This document shows, piece by piece, positions 11,127 through 21,715 of a stretch of 64,000 nt of DNA (position 1 is its first letter; every line of letters begins with the position of its first letter). Under the pieces are notes generated by a model. It saw only the letters and a list, made by a program, of their open reading frames with translations. It made no database searches and was not told where the DNA came from. The translations under genes were made by a program, and so were the position numbers. Source of the stretch: Vigna angularis (Eukaryota; Streptophyta; Magnoliopsida; Fabales; Fabaceae); NCBI RefSeq assembly GCF_016808095.1, contig NC_068974.1, positions 38,974,590-39,038,589 on the forward strand. Direction: 5' to 3'.

Positions 11127-14100
11127 CTATAGTAGTTTAAGTCCACCTGTTACCTCATCTACTACCTCAACGGGTCCTGCACATCAATATCACCTTACAT
11201 CAAACTACTTCTAGTTCTATAAAATGAAAATCTAAATGATAAGAATCAGTTTTTACTCTCTGTTAAACGTCACCAAATTATCATTTTATTTTCCGGTTTC
11301 AAAGATTTGTATAGAAAATAATAAAACAGTTTTTTATTGTTTCCTTTTACTATTTCATATACAAATATTCGAAAGCAGACAAAAAAAAATACTATTTTGT
11401 AATTAAAAGAAGAAGAATTTGCATAACCAAAAGAGTTCATTCAGTAGAGGAGAGTATTACCAAGAATTGCCATCACTGTTCTGGAATCTAGAACAAAAAG
11501 GAAAAATAAATGTAAATTAACTGCAAAACGTATTAAATATATACAAAAAAATCATATTATACAGATAAAACAGGTAGAATACGTATAGAATAACCAAAGT
11601 AAAACCAGTCATTTATCTAACTTTACTATTGAACATAGAAATCAAACAAGCTTTTCTCACACGAGATAGACAAATTATATACAGTCCAAAGAACCAATTT
11701 AGCAACTCTACTATTCAGAATGTGTGCATGAATCAACATTTTCGAGCATGAATTAAAGTTCAATATTAAAAAACGACCATGGAATGAACATTTTCCAGTG
11801 GAATGCTGTGAAACTCACTCTAGTTGCAATTCTAGCTGTCCACAGCTTCCTATGATGCATAGACACAGTCCAAGTATTGGATAAAATACAAACCCAACAC
11901 AATACAACTACTCTTCAAATATATATGATACAATATGTGCAAGATACATGTATACACATAATGGCATCATAACAGATAATAAATATATAGTTGCAATTCC
12001 AAAAATCTAAATCAAGGAGTTGGTGAACTGTAATGAAATAAAAAAAATTATAATCAATTGCTATCATATATCATTGCCTACTGCCAACATATAGGAATAA
12101 AACGTATACTGTCCTTGAATATCATTGGTAAAGAGGATAGCTTCAACATTGAGTTCATCAAGGGGCAATGTTTCTATGCTTTTACCATTATGCTTTTATC
12201 GTATACTGTCTTCGTTAGATTCAAAAAGTCAAGAAACTTATATACTTCAAAGATACCGGTGAAGCATCTAAGAGTTTCCATATCAGATACATATCCAATA
12301 CATATACACGGAGAAAATGCGGGCATAGAAGGTTATCGACGACTTCCATAGATACAGTAACATTATACACAATTTAACCAAGATCTGTGGCAAAAAGTGT
12401 GAGAGAAAGAGAAGATTCCCTTAATGCAAGAGTAAGTATTGTCGTTTAAATAACTTTTTAAGAATTGAAATTTCTCATTCACAAAATTTCATACAACTTG
12501 ACAACTAGTTAGTTGATACTTGATAAAAGCTGTTTGATATCTATAAGCAACTACTTAGAGGAATTTTCAAATACTCACTTGGTGCAATCTGTGTTCTCCC
12601 AGCATCAATTGTGATATGGGTGGGTAACTTCAGAGATTTAGCCCTTTCCTAACTCATTAAGCAATATTTTGGGAAAAACAAAAACCAGCTTTAGATAGAA
12701 GGAGCCATGCATAAAAAGAATCAAGATAAATGGTAAGGAAAAAAATGTAGCAAAAAATACTTTAGGCACTTCCAATAAGTTAAAAACTGACTTTTCCTTT
12801 TTCTATTCACTAGTTGAAGTGTCAAAAAAAGTGTGAATTTTCTATTTTACTCCTAGTCGCTGACCTTGCTTTGCATATTTTCTCATGTAATGGTCAAACT
12901 ACTTCATGTGGTTCACTTCATGGGAAAAAGTGTGGACTTATAACTATTGAGTGAAAATCAACTACTGATATCTTCATCATTTAACAGTTCGTTTACTGTT
13001 ACAATCTAGCTATTGACTTTTCCATTAACAGCTATCTCTCCACATTTATCCTCTAATGTGCACCCCTTTAACAGGGTCAAATCCTACAACAAAACTTGCA
13101 ACCTAATTTTTACAAGATAAAGCAAAAGATAGGCAACTTTACATCTTTCTTATTGAATTAAAGTTAATTGGTTTCCAATCAAAATTCATTGTGATCAAAT
13201 AACCGATTAATGTGTATAGGGAATGCTAACAACACACTCTTTCTAAGGCATCCTTTATAACACACTTATTATTGGTTAAAACTCATTAGAAACTTCAAAA
13301 ACGGTGAGTGAGACTCAGAAATATAAGAAAACCAAAAATTGTGATTTTCAATATTTTTCTGTCGATAGTATCCAGTGAATAAAAAAGTGTGCCGCTAACA
13401 TTCTTTCTAGATGCATTATAGGAGCCAAGTACCAAATGCAATTTATAAAATAGATCACACAAAAACATAGCTAATGCAGAAAATTTCCCTAAATAATACT
13501 CACCTGCATAGCAAGCATATCTTCTTCACTTTCAATTTTGACAACAACCTTTGGCTGCGCAGACATCTCCCACCTGTATACATTGATATTGACGTAGACT
13601 TCAGAATGAAATTATACAATGCAGAGTAACCTTCAAGCGTAATCAAAGTTACTCTGGTACCTATTCAACGCCTTTGGTGCTCGATGAAGGAGCTTTTTAT
13701 AGAGACCCAACGTTGCATGACTGCCAAAAAACAGAAAGAAGTAGTGAGTTCGAACCATTTATCAGGTTTTTATTGAACATTAATAACATAAAAGTCGATA
13801 GAAATTAAGAGAAGATAAAAATAAATGAAAAAGAGAGAGCTATAAATCAGTCCACAAACTAGACAACCAGATTGATAGAAGTCTCAAACTCTCAGCACAT
13901 TCAAAATTAACACTTTGAAAAACTACATACCTGCACTGAGCAGCAATCTTCCCTTTGCCCATTTTAAGATCATTTCTGACAACGAGAATCTGCAGAAAAA
14001 GGAACAATTTTTGAGGCAGCCAATTAAGATTGAGTAGATGGGTATTGAGAAAAGAAAAAAAAGAAGGGATTTTTGCGTACCATCTTAAAATCATCGAGAA

Positions 14101-14311
14101 TGTCAGCTAGTTGTTCAATCTGAAGAGGGTCTTTGAGTTTGGACTTACTATTTCTCTTATTGTTGGTATCGTTGAAAAGTGTAGCATCGTTGTCTTTCGT
14201 CAATAATTTACGTGAGAAAATGAAACGAGGAGGATACTGAGAACCAATGAAGTAACCCAAAGCAAGATAACCAGCTCCCACCAGAATGGCACTCAACCAT
14301 GTCAGTTCCAT
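11127..14311 (-). CDS. peptidyl-tRNA hydrolase 2 (PTH2/PTRH2 family)
   Basis: Seven exons on the minus strand: 14081-14311, 13931-13989, 13661-13720, 13504-13573, 12579-12648, 11461-11487 and 11127-11176. All introns are GT-AG and the frame closes, giving 188 residues. The enzyme hydrolyses the ester bond of peptidyl-tRNA released from stalled ribosomes. Residues about 3-23 (LTWLSAILVGAGYLALGYFI) form a hydrophobic segment like the N-terminal anchor of eukaryotic PTH2, which sits on mitochondria or other membranes. The catalytic domain starts in exon 2 with [22 protein letters not shown], the family hallmark. It goes on with LHRAPKALNRWEMSAQPKVV, SEEDMLAMQERAKSLKLPTH and ITIDAGRTQIAPNSRTVMAI, and ends GPVEVVDEVTGGLKLL. 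The TIDAGRTQIAPNS block is the second conserved active-site region. The tiny exon 6 (27 bases) is supported by phase and by the conserved protein sequence on each side. A telo-box lies upstream at 14326-14334. Confidence 0.94.
11488..12578. other. large intron of the PTH2 gene with unidentified repeat-like tract
   Basis: This 1.1-kb intron separates PTH2 exons 5 and 6. It includes a 97-codon plus-strand open frame at 12058-12351 without recognisable protein features. The stretch around 12240-12330, read on the minus strand, looks like a dispersed repeat (ATACATATCCAATACATAT and AAGCATCTAAGAG motifs). It was not assigned to a known family. Confidence 0.35.
13218..13407. mobile_element. MITE-like element in a PTH2 intron
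   Basis: The left end (GGGAATGCTAACAACACACT, from about 13219) and the inverse complement of the right end (GAAAGAATGTTAGCGGCACA, ending about 13407) form imperfect terminal inverted repeats of 20-25 bases around about 140 bases of AT-rich DNA. There is no coding capacity. It lies in the intron between PTH2 exons 4 and 5. A related left half occurs again at about 62870-62935. The target duplication is unclear. Confidence 0.5.
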
Positions 14312-14325
14312 CTATGATTCAACTT

Positions 14326-14334
14326 TTAGGGTTT
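14326..14334 (-). promoter_or_regulatory. telo-box upstream of PTH2
   Basis: On the minus strand the bases read AAACCCTAA, 15 bases upstream of the PTH2 start codon. It is an exact match to the plant telo-box core and probably lies in the 5' UTR or core promoter. Confidence 0.45.
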
Positions 14335-16049
14335 CTGAGGAAGCAAACAATATCACACAATCTTACGCTTTTTTTTGGATAAATTGGTAAATGGCCAATT
14401 TCTGATTACAAGTGTAGTTTATTTTTTTTCTTCTAAAGTCAGAAGATGAGCCAAATATATATATTTAAAAAGTCTCTTTATGCTCTTTGCAATCAAATAA
14501 ATAAAGCATCCTATTCTCCTAAAATTTGAAATGTTTGCATATTATATGTTAAAATAATAACATTTTAAAATAAGTTTTTTTTTGTTATTTTTTAAGAATT
14601 ATGATATTATTGTATTTTCACATTAACAAATTTCTACACTCTTTTACTTTTTATTTTTTATAAATATAAAAGTCTATTTTTTTAATAACCGTGTTACTTC
14701 TAAAAATAAGTTATCAAGTGATCAATGGGTGTAAAAAAGTTATTTTTCTTTTTATAATTGTTTTATTCATGTCTAAAATTAACCACTTTGCTTTAATATA
14801 TAATTTAAATAGTTTTTTTTACCAATGCAATTGAAATGTTTGTTTAAAAATTTATTTAGTATTTCTTAATTTAGAAAACCAAATTCACAATATTAAGAAA
14901 TCTGAACGACTAAAATGGTAATTTACTCTACTCTATTGTATCAACCAAAATTTCCTATTATTTTTCTGAAAAGTTTTTTTTTTCATTTAGCAACTTAAAA
15001 TAACGTAATTCATGTTTGGTTGATTTTGCCTTTTAACTGATGTTTTGTTTGGAAAAGAAGAGATAAATAAAGTAAAATTAATAGGTAGAATAGAATAGAA
15101 AAATAGAGAAATAGATAAAAGTAATAATGGATATGGTTTGGTTTAAAAGTAAATAAAAAGGAGATAGAGTGAAAAACAATTTTAAATTTTATTCTATTTT
15201 AAAATTAATTTTAATTTTATTATTATAAAGCAATTTGAAAAAAGAACACCGAAACAACGTGCTACCATAAATTATTAGAGAGAGAGAAAAAATTAAATTA
15301 AATTGTAACATAATTTAATAAACAAATAATTTCTTTATTAGTTTACACAAATGTGTTGTTTTGAATCCTATTAATATTTTTACCAAATTATTAATAATTT
15401 TTCACTTATTGTGAATGTAATTCCAAACAAACCCATTACTTTAGTCAATTCTACCTTTATTAACTAATGTAACCTTCTGTTGACTGCGTTAAATAGTTTT
15501 AATACACTAGTTTTTTAATTGAACTTTATTTCTAAATTTTGAAATATTATTATCAAATATTGTTCTTAAGTGATAACGTACTAAAATACGTTAACTTGAT
15601 TAACTTATAATATTTAATATCAATATACGTTGAAATTTAATTTCATAATTTATTGAAGGATACATTGTATAACACGGTATAATTTTTTAAAAAACTATGA
15701 ATCACAGATGATGCTACAAGAACAAATTATACCAAGTAATTAAAGATAAAGTAATTTATTATTCGAATGTATATTTTCGAAATATTTGTTATTTATATTC
15801 AAAATTCCTTTTACTTCTACCTTTAAATTAAAATTTAAAAATTGTCTTTTGCATAATCTTGTTTTCCTGAATTAAAATTTTTTCAGAAAGCAAAATAATT
15901 TAAGATCTTTTTGAAACCGATATTTGACTTCGGAAAACTTTTATAATTGAACTAGTTAACAAGTATTTTAATATTTATTTAATTTTTAATACATTAAACT
16001 TTAATAATATTTAAATGATCAAATTATTACATACTCTTTTATTTTATTA

Positions 16050-16153
16050 TGTTATCATATTTCGTCCTCACACCCGTAAACGTTAATGTTAATGTTAATA
16101 TATGTTATCATATTTCGACCTCACACTCATCAATGTTAATGTTAGTGTTAATG
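16050..16153. repeat. two-copy tandem repeat of about 52 bases
   Basis: The unit starting TGTTATCATATTTCGTCCTC at about 16050 is repeated directly at about 16103 (TGTTATCATATTTCGACCTC). Each unit ends in runs of GTTAATGTTAATGTTAAT. Differences are few. It lies directly left of the MITE at 16162. Confidence 0.6.
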
Positions 16154-16161
16154 TTCTAGTA

Positions 16162-16330
16162 GATAATGATATTTTGACAATATTTTAACATTATTTACGT
16201 GTTATTATGTGATTGGTCCAAAATTACTTTACAATCAATAATAATAATAATCATAAACACCAATACAATCATAAAAGGACAAATAAATGGTGTTAAAAAG
16301 TTTAAAAAATATTGTCAAAATATCATTGTC
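16162..16330. mobile_element. 169-bp MITE
   Basis: The left end GATAATGATATTTTGACAAT and the inverse complement of the right end GACAATGATATTTTGACAAT match over at least 25 bases with one mismatch. The interior is non-coding and AT-rich. The structure is that of a miniature inverted-repeat transposable element. The family and the target-site duplication could not be fixed by eye. Confidence 0.65.
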
Positions 16331-17737
16331 TTATTCTAATATTAAGTAGGGAGTTTATAATTTTGTCATAGTTGTAATGAAAAAACGTCTAAAAAATTTG
16401 AGTTAAAAATATATATTTAGATTGTAATTAATTTCGATGCAAGGGTTCCTAAACAATATCTAACATATTTCTAAACAATATTTTTAAATATGAGATTATT
16501 AAATAATTATTTACAAATTTTTCATTTACTATATTATTTACTCACATCTCATTTCACTCATATATTATATGACTGTCCGATCAGATCGAACAGTCAACAA
16601 TCAAACCAACTCTGATTAAAAATATCAAGTGACACTGAATAGACCAAACAATACAAAAAAAAAATTTAAGGATCACATTATTAGAGTTAAAAAATAATTC
16701 GTGCAAATATAGTTAATCTGCACCACACAAACCAAACCGAAATAACTATTAATTAAACTTTGTTGTATAAGTTAAAATAAAAATCAGAAAAAGGAAGCTC
16801 CTTTACTGTAAAGTAATTTACCTTTCTCGATTTTGCTGCAACGGACACTAACACTAAACGGAAACAAAGAACAGTGAAACGTGTGCGTTAAAGTAAGTTA
16901 CCCCATCCCTTCCAATGTCACAACATCTGAACCACCTACAAATAACCAAGCATCTTATAATGCTTCTATTTTTCTATATATTCGTTATCTTTTGCAACCA
17001 GTATCATGTTTCAAATCCAATCTTAAACCCTAATAAGGAACTGCGGTGGCGGGGAACCACATCCCCATGATCCTCTGTTTTCAATTTAATTTTTATGATT
17101 AACTATTAATTATTATTGAAGATAATGCAACGCATTATCCTCTGTAGCAGATATTTTGGCCTGTCCGTAATCTACGTTCACATAATCTGGACACGAATAC
17201 TGAGCCAGACAATAGCACGTGTTATTTCGCATCGATTTTCTCAATCCTTACGTCAAAACCGTGCTGAATAAAGTTCTGGCAAAGTTCCAAAAACCCTCAT
17301 AAACATCCAAACGCGTAAATTTTCTTCAGAAACAATTAAAATATCAACGTAAAAGTACAATAATGATGAGGCAACACAGATCGCGTTCATCAAACGCATG
17401 ATAAACGGTAGTTAACAGTATTCATTCTTAGAAACAACGAAAAGCAGATCGAAAGAGAAAATGAAAGATAAAATTAGGCGAATAATAAGGGTCCTAAGTT
17501 TTTATTGAAGGTAGCTCATCATTTTTATGTTTTTCATGACACTCGATTCACTCTATGACCACATACTGATATTAGAAACAAAGGAAAGGATTCAAAGGGA
17601 AGAGTTCGAGATGATCTATAACACCGCAATCCCTCTATTAGACATGAGAAAAAAAAAGGAAAAATCGACAATGAAAACACGACACAGATTCAGAGCCACC
17701 AGCACAGATACAACCGCCTCGGGTCAACGCCGTCCAT

Positions 17738-18256
17738 CTAGGAGAGTTGACCACAGTCAGCGATGGCGACCGGCCTCGAGGTCTTGCCGGAGCTGGATCC
17801 GACCTTCTCGATGTCCTTCACCACGTTCAGTCCCTCGACGACCTGTCCGAACACCACGTGCTTGCCGTCGAGCCACTCCGTCTTCGTTGTGCAGACGAAG
17901 AACTGAGATCCGTTGGTTCCAGGACCGGCGTTCGCCATGGAGAGAATGCCGGGACCGGTGTGCTTCTTCACGAAGTTCTCGTCGGCGAACTTTTCGCCGT
18001 AGATCGACTCGCCGCCAGTTCCGTTTCCGGCGGTGAAGTCGCCGCCTTGGCACATGAAGTTCGGGATCACACGGTGGAAGATCGAGCCCTTGTAGTGGAG
18101 CGGCTTGCCGCTCCTACCGACTCCCTTCTCACCGGTGCAGAGAGCGCGGAAGTTCTCGGCGGTGCGGGGAACGGTGTCGGCATAGAGCTCAAACACGATC
18201 CTGCCAGCGGGTTGGCCGCCGATGGTCATGTCGAAGAAGACCTTAGGGTTCGGCAT
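17738..18256 (-). CDS. cyclophilin, cytosolic plant type (peptidyl-prolyl cis-trans isomerase)
   Basis: An intronless 172-residue protein that catalyses cis-trans isomerisation of peptidyl-proline bonds and is the cyclosporin A receptor class. It is full length for cytosolic plant cyclophilins (about 171-174). Visible landmarks are [20 protein letters not shown] at the start, catalytic Arg62 in [15 protein letters not shown], the [11 protein letters not shown] block, Trp128 in [11 protein letters not shown], and the C-terminal [10 protein letters not shown]. It carries the plant divergent loop ([10 protein letters not shown], residues about 48-57). Cys40 and Cys168 are present, the pair proposed to form a redox switch in plant homologues. 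There is no targeting signal. The coding part is GC-rich with G/C third positions, unlike its AT-rich surroundings; this is common in highly expressed intronless cyclophilins. A good TATA box (18348-18355) and a telo-box (18305-18314) lie upstream. Confidence 0.97.
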   Translation of the reverse strand: MPNPKVFFDMTIGGQPAGRIVFELYADTVPRTAENFRALCTGEKGVGRSGKPLHYKGSIFHRVIPNFMCQGGDFTAGNGTGGESIYGEKFADENFVKKHTGPGILSMANAGPGTNGSQFFVCTTKTEWLDGKHVVFGQVVEGLNVVKDIEKVGSSSGKTSRPVAIADCGQLS

Positions 18257-18304
18257 AGTTGCAGAGACGGGAAATGAAGGTCACAACGAGTAAGCAGAAG
18301 AGGG

Positions 18305-18314
18305 ATTAGGGTTT
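18305..18314 (-). promoter_or_regulatory. telo-box in the cyclophilin 5' region
   Basis: On the minus strand the bases read AAACCCTAAT, about 49 bases upstream of the cyclophilin start and downstream of its TATA box, so probably within the 5' UTR. This placement is typical of plant housekeeping genes. Confidence 0.5.
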
Positions 18315-18347
18315 TGGTTGACGTTGAGATTGACGAGAGAGAGAGAG

Positions 18348-18355
18348 TATTTATA
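18348..18355 (-). promoter_or_regulatory. TATA box of the cyclophilin gene
   Basis: On the minus strand the bases read TATAAATA, followed by a CTCTCTCTCTC pyrimidine patch (18337-18347), 92 bases before the ATG. Both elements fit a strong plant core promoter with transcription starting near 18320. Confidence 0.65.
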
Positions 18356-21300
18356 ATGGCGCGTGCTGGCAAATGGCTCCGGAAGTGACCGTTTGATGGG
18401 ACACGTGGCCGCGTGTTAGAAAATTGGATTAACCATGGTTGAGTTTGGAGTTGACTAGGGTTAGTGAAGCGGATCCGATGTCACGGATATGCTCTTGTGT
18501 TTATGCCCATGAGTTTGATGGGTGTGGACTTTCCAAGCTTTTTCCACTCAACCAAAAAATCACCTCCAATTATTTTCTTCTTACTAAAATTTAACCTCCT
18601 TTTACTACGAAAATCAAATAATCTTTTTAAAATTAAAATTTAATAATTAATTCATACATGTCGACAACCTTCACCAGACTATTTTAAAAAATGTTAAAAC
18701 ATTGACACTTATATTTTAAAAATCTTTTTAAGTGATGTTATACATCTATCAAGCTCCGTCATTTACGATAGCACGGGATAAGGAGACATTAGTTATATTT
18801 CTTTTAAATACATTTATCTAACAAATTGAAATTATAATTACCATACAAAATTATGGTATAATACTTAAACATCAGTAATTTTAATTTATGAATTAAATTA
18901 AAAAATATTTAATTTTGTGTTTTTTTAATAGGAAAAGAAAAAAAAGGTGGTGATAAAATGTATATATCCTTTGCGTGAGAATTTAGATTATTTTATTTGG
19001 TGGAGATAGCGTGAGAATTAGTTGATGTGAAAAAAGATAGTGGTAATGAATGTGGACAAGGATTCATAAAAAGAGGGACCATTCATCTACAGTGTTCTCT
19101 TCTTTCAACATTAAATAAAAACGTCTCTATTTTTTTTACTTTTATTTCTATCACATTATTTTAATATACATTTTTGGCACTAGTTAATTTTTTTTTTAAA
19201 TATAAACCACTTTTCTAAGTGAAAAGTGAAACTTGAATCATTTTGTATATAAAAAATGTGTTATAAATGCTCTAGAAGTAGTTGGCACGACACATCGATT
19301 ACTGTGTCAAGTCAATGCAGTCCACTTTAATTCCCAAACATAAGAGTTAGATATTGCCATTTAATAATAATAATAATTAATAATAATAATAATGATATTG
19401 TATAGTCATTTATGGCTATGAGGCTTTAATTTCTAATTTTACATATTTTCATGATAGAGATGGTACTTTAAAGTGTCTTGAAATACTTTTATTTACAAGA
19501 TCAAATATTAAAATAAAATATTGGAATATAGAAAATAGAAATAAAAATAGTTATAGTCTCGAAGAATAAAGAATAAAGTAAAAGTTTGTCGTTGTCAAAT
19601 CAAAGAAGTAACCAGATATATATTAATAAGATATTGTTTCCGATCGTGGGAAAAAGAAAAACACAACGTACACGAAAAATAAATGGAGGAGAAGGCGAAG
19701 AATATGAAAAATGCGTGTAAAAATTTGGTTTCATGGACGCTCTCAGTAACATTTTTTTTTCTTATTCTGGAAAAACGGTTCTAAAGTCAGTTAATCATTT
19801 CAATTCAGAATGTTATTTTCACACGACTTATAAACAATAGGCTGATGATACATCTATTTTCCATTTTTTTACTTTATATCTTCTCAGCATGACAATATTA
19901 TATTTTTATTTTAAAATAACAAATAATTTAAGATAAAATGAATAAACAATAAAAATACCAGCTTTCTATTAAATGATAAACATATACAAATTTCTAAAGT
20001 AATATTTGAAATGTGAGAAAATTTATTTATGTTATAATAATAAAAATAATGACGGATTGAACTCTCTTTTAAGTTTTTCTAAAATTTATTCTTTTAATAA
20101 ATATTCTTTCTGTGCTATAACGGTGTAATTTGATATTTTTATAAAGATTATGAATTGTGGTTAATATGGTATTTATTAAAATTAACTTTATCATCTCAAT
20201 AAAGTTTAATAACTTTATCATAATGATATTTAGTGTAATTTAAAAAAAGTCATCTTAATAAATACATTATTTTTATTTATTACAAATAATGTTAATTTAT
20301 GTTTTAATGCAGGGCTTTTTCATTAGAAGTGTTATTTGAAAGCTTAATTTATCCATATAACAGTTTTTTTTTTTATAAGTGGTCCATTTTCATAATTTTT
20401 GATTTACAAAAATATGTCTAAAATATCTCTATCCATCATAAATGTTCCATGAAACATGAATTTACGTTAGAAGTGTATTGAAAAGTTAGAATGGAGATTT
20501 CACCAGTGGATAACCAAATATCCACTTAGTCAGTGGACATCTTTGGAAAATTCCGTATCGATTTGTAAATAAAATAACTACATCATATAGTTCCTAACAG
20601 AACTTAAAACGCAAGATAATAGAGTTCAATTTATACACAAATTATGATGATGATGGTGATGCGCCACAACACCACCTGATGATCTCACCTGTGTTTCGCC
20701 TGTATGAAACAATCACTGAACAAATCAAATCAAAATACTTTTACGTTCTATTTTACTTATATTTCTGTTCTGAAGTTACCTTAACTTTTTCGAATAATTG
20801 TGACGCAGGAAAGAAAATGCAGTGGTGTGTGCATTATTGGGGACGTTTAGTCCATTCCATTTAGAACAAATATGACTAATTTCCGGACTTCTGACTTTAT
20901 TTTTTTTATATACAAAAGCCGAACATTTTCTGACATTTTAAAAATTCAAGTAATTAAATTACAAAAATGTACATGATTATTGATTCATGTTTCAAAGGAA
21001 TGAATAACTTCATATCAATTAATGCTTACCCTAAATTCAAATGATTATATGACAAACTTTTAAACTAGAAAAATAATCTATATTTGAGTTTTGAAATGAT
21101 CTATTGTATTAAAATATGCAGTAGAATAGGAACGCCTCATGCATGGTAACACCGAATGAACAAATGAAGTGATAATAACGACGATCTGAGGTTACAGTTG
21201 TCTTCCATGTCAGCTCAGTACCCAAATTTGGGGCGTTAAATCCTTTGAGTCATTGTCTTCAATATGGTAAGTAAAGTGCGATTCCACAAGAAAAGTCCAT

Positions 21301-21545
21301 TTACAAGAAACTTCGAACTATGGTTAAAATAAAGTATTTGACCTCTCTAGCAAAATTGTGTCAAAGACATGTCCTTTTCTATAGGTCCTGATCAAGCGGA
21401 ACCGAGACAGCATTGGGCATAATCACCGACTCACCGTGGCACGGAGCAGGGACCCTCCCTAAAGATTTCACTTTGTACCGACAATCATACAACACACACT
21501 AACCACAAATTATCACCATATTGATGAGTGGCGACAACCTTTTCT
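18356..21545. other. cyclophilin upstream region and AT-rich intergenic DNA
   Basis: Bases 18356 to about 18540 are moderately GC-rich promoter DNA of the leftward cyclophilin gene. From 18540 to about 20900 the sequence is AT-rich, with a (AAT)n-type microsatellite at about 19362-19394 and no coding potential. Bases about 21120-21545 are less AT-rich and contain no open frame of note. They may be distal 3' UTR of NUP205 or an unrecognised non-coding unit. Confidence 0.4.
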
Positions 21546-21715
21546 CCAAAAAAAAGAAAAGGATATAAATATGCAGTAGCACAAAGAACGGTCAGAAAAA
21601 AAAAATCAATTATAAATCAAAAACACAAGGAATACCTAGCTACAAAGTAAGAAGACTGACTAACACTATGAAATTCTGTACAATTAATAATGTGATCTTT
21701 TGTCTACATCAAATC

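Larger units (their letters stand above)
14335..17737. other. long AT-rich intergenic region with MITEs
   Basis: No gene is seen in 14335-17737. Bases about 15040-15437 are flanked by TGTTTGGAA and its inverse complement TTCCAAACA and may be a hAT-like MITE. A two-copy tandem repeat and a MITE near 16.05-16.33 kb are listed separately. Bases 16800-17700 are less AT-rich; the part nearest the cyclophilin gene should contain its 3' UTR. The 169-codon frame at 17527-18036 on the plus strand is the antisense shadow of the cyclophilin gene. Confidence 0.4.

Noticed and set aside
17527..18277. plus-strand frames of 169 and 176 codons
   Set aside because: They are antisense shadows of the GC-rich intronless cyclophilin coding sequence and have no known domain.
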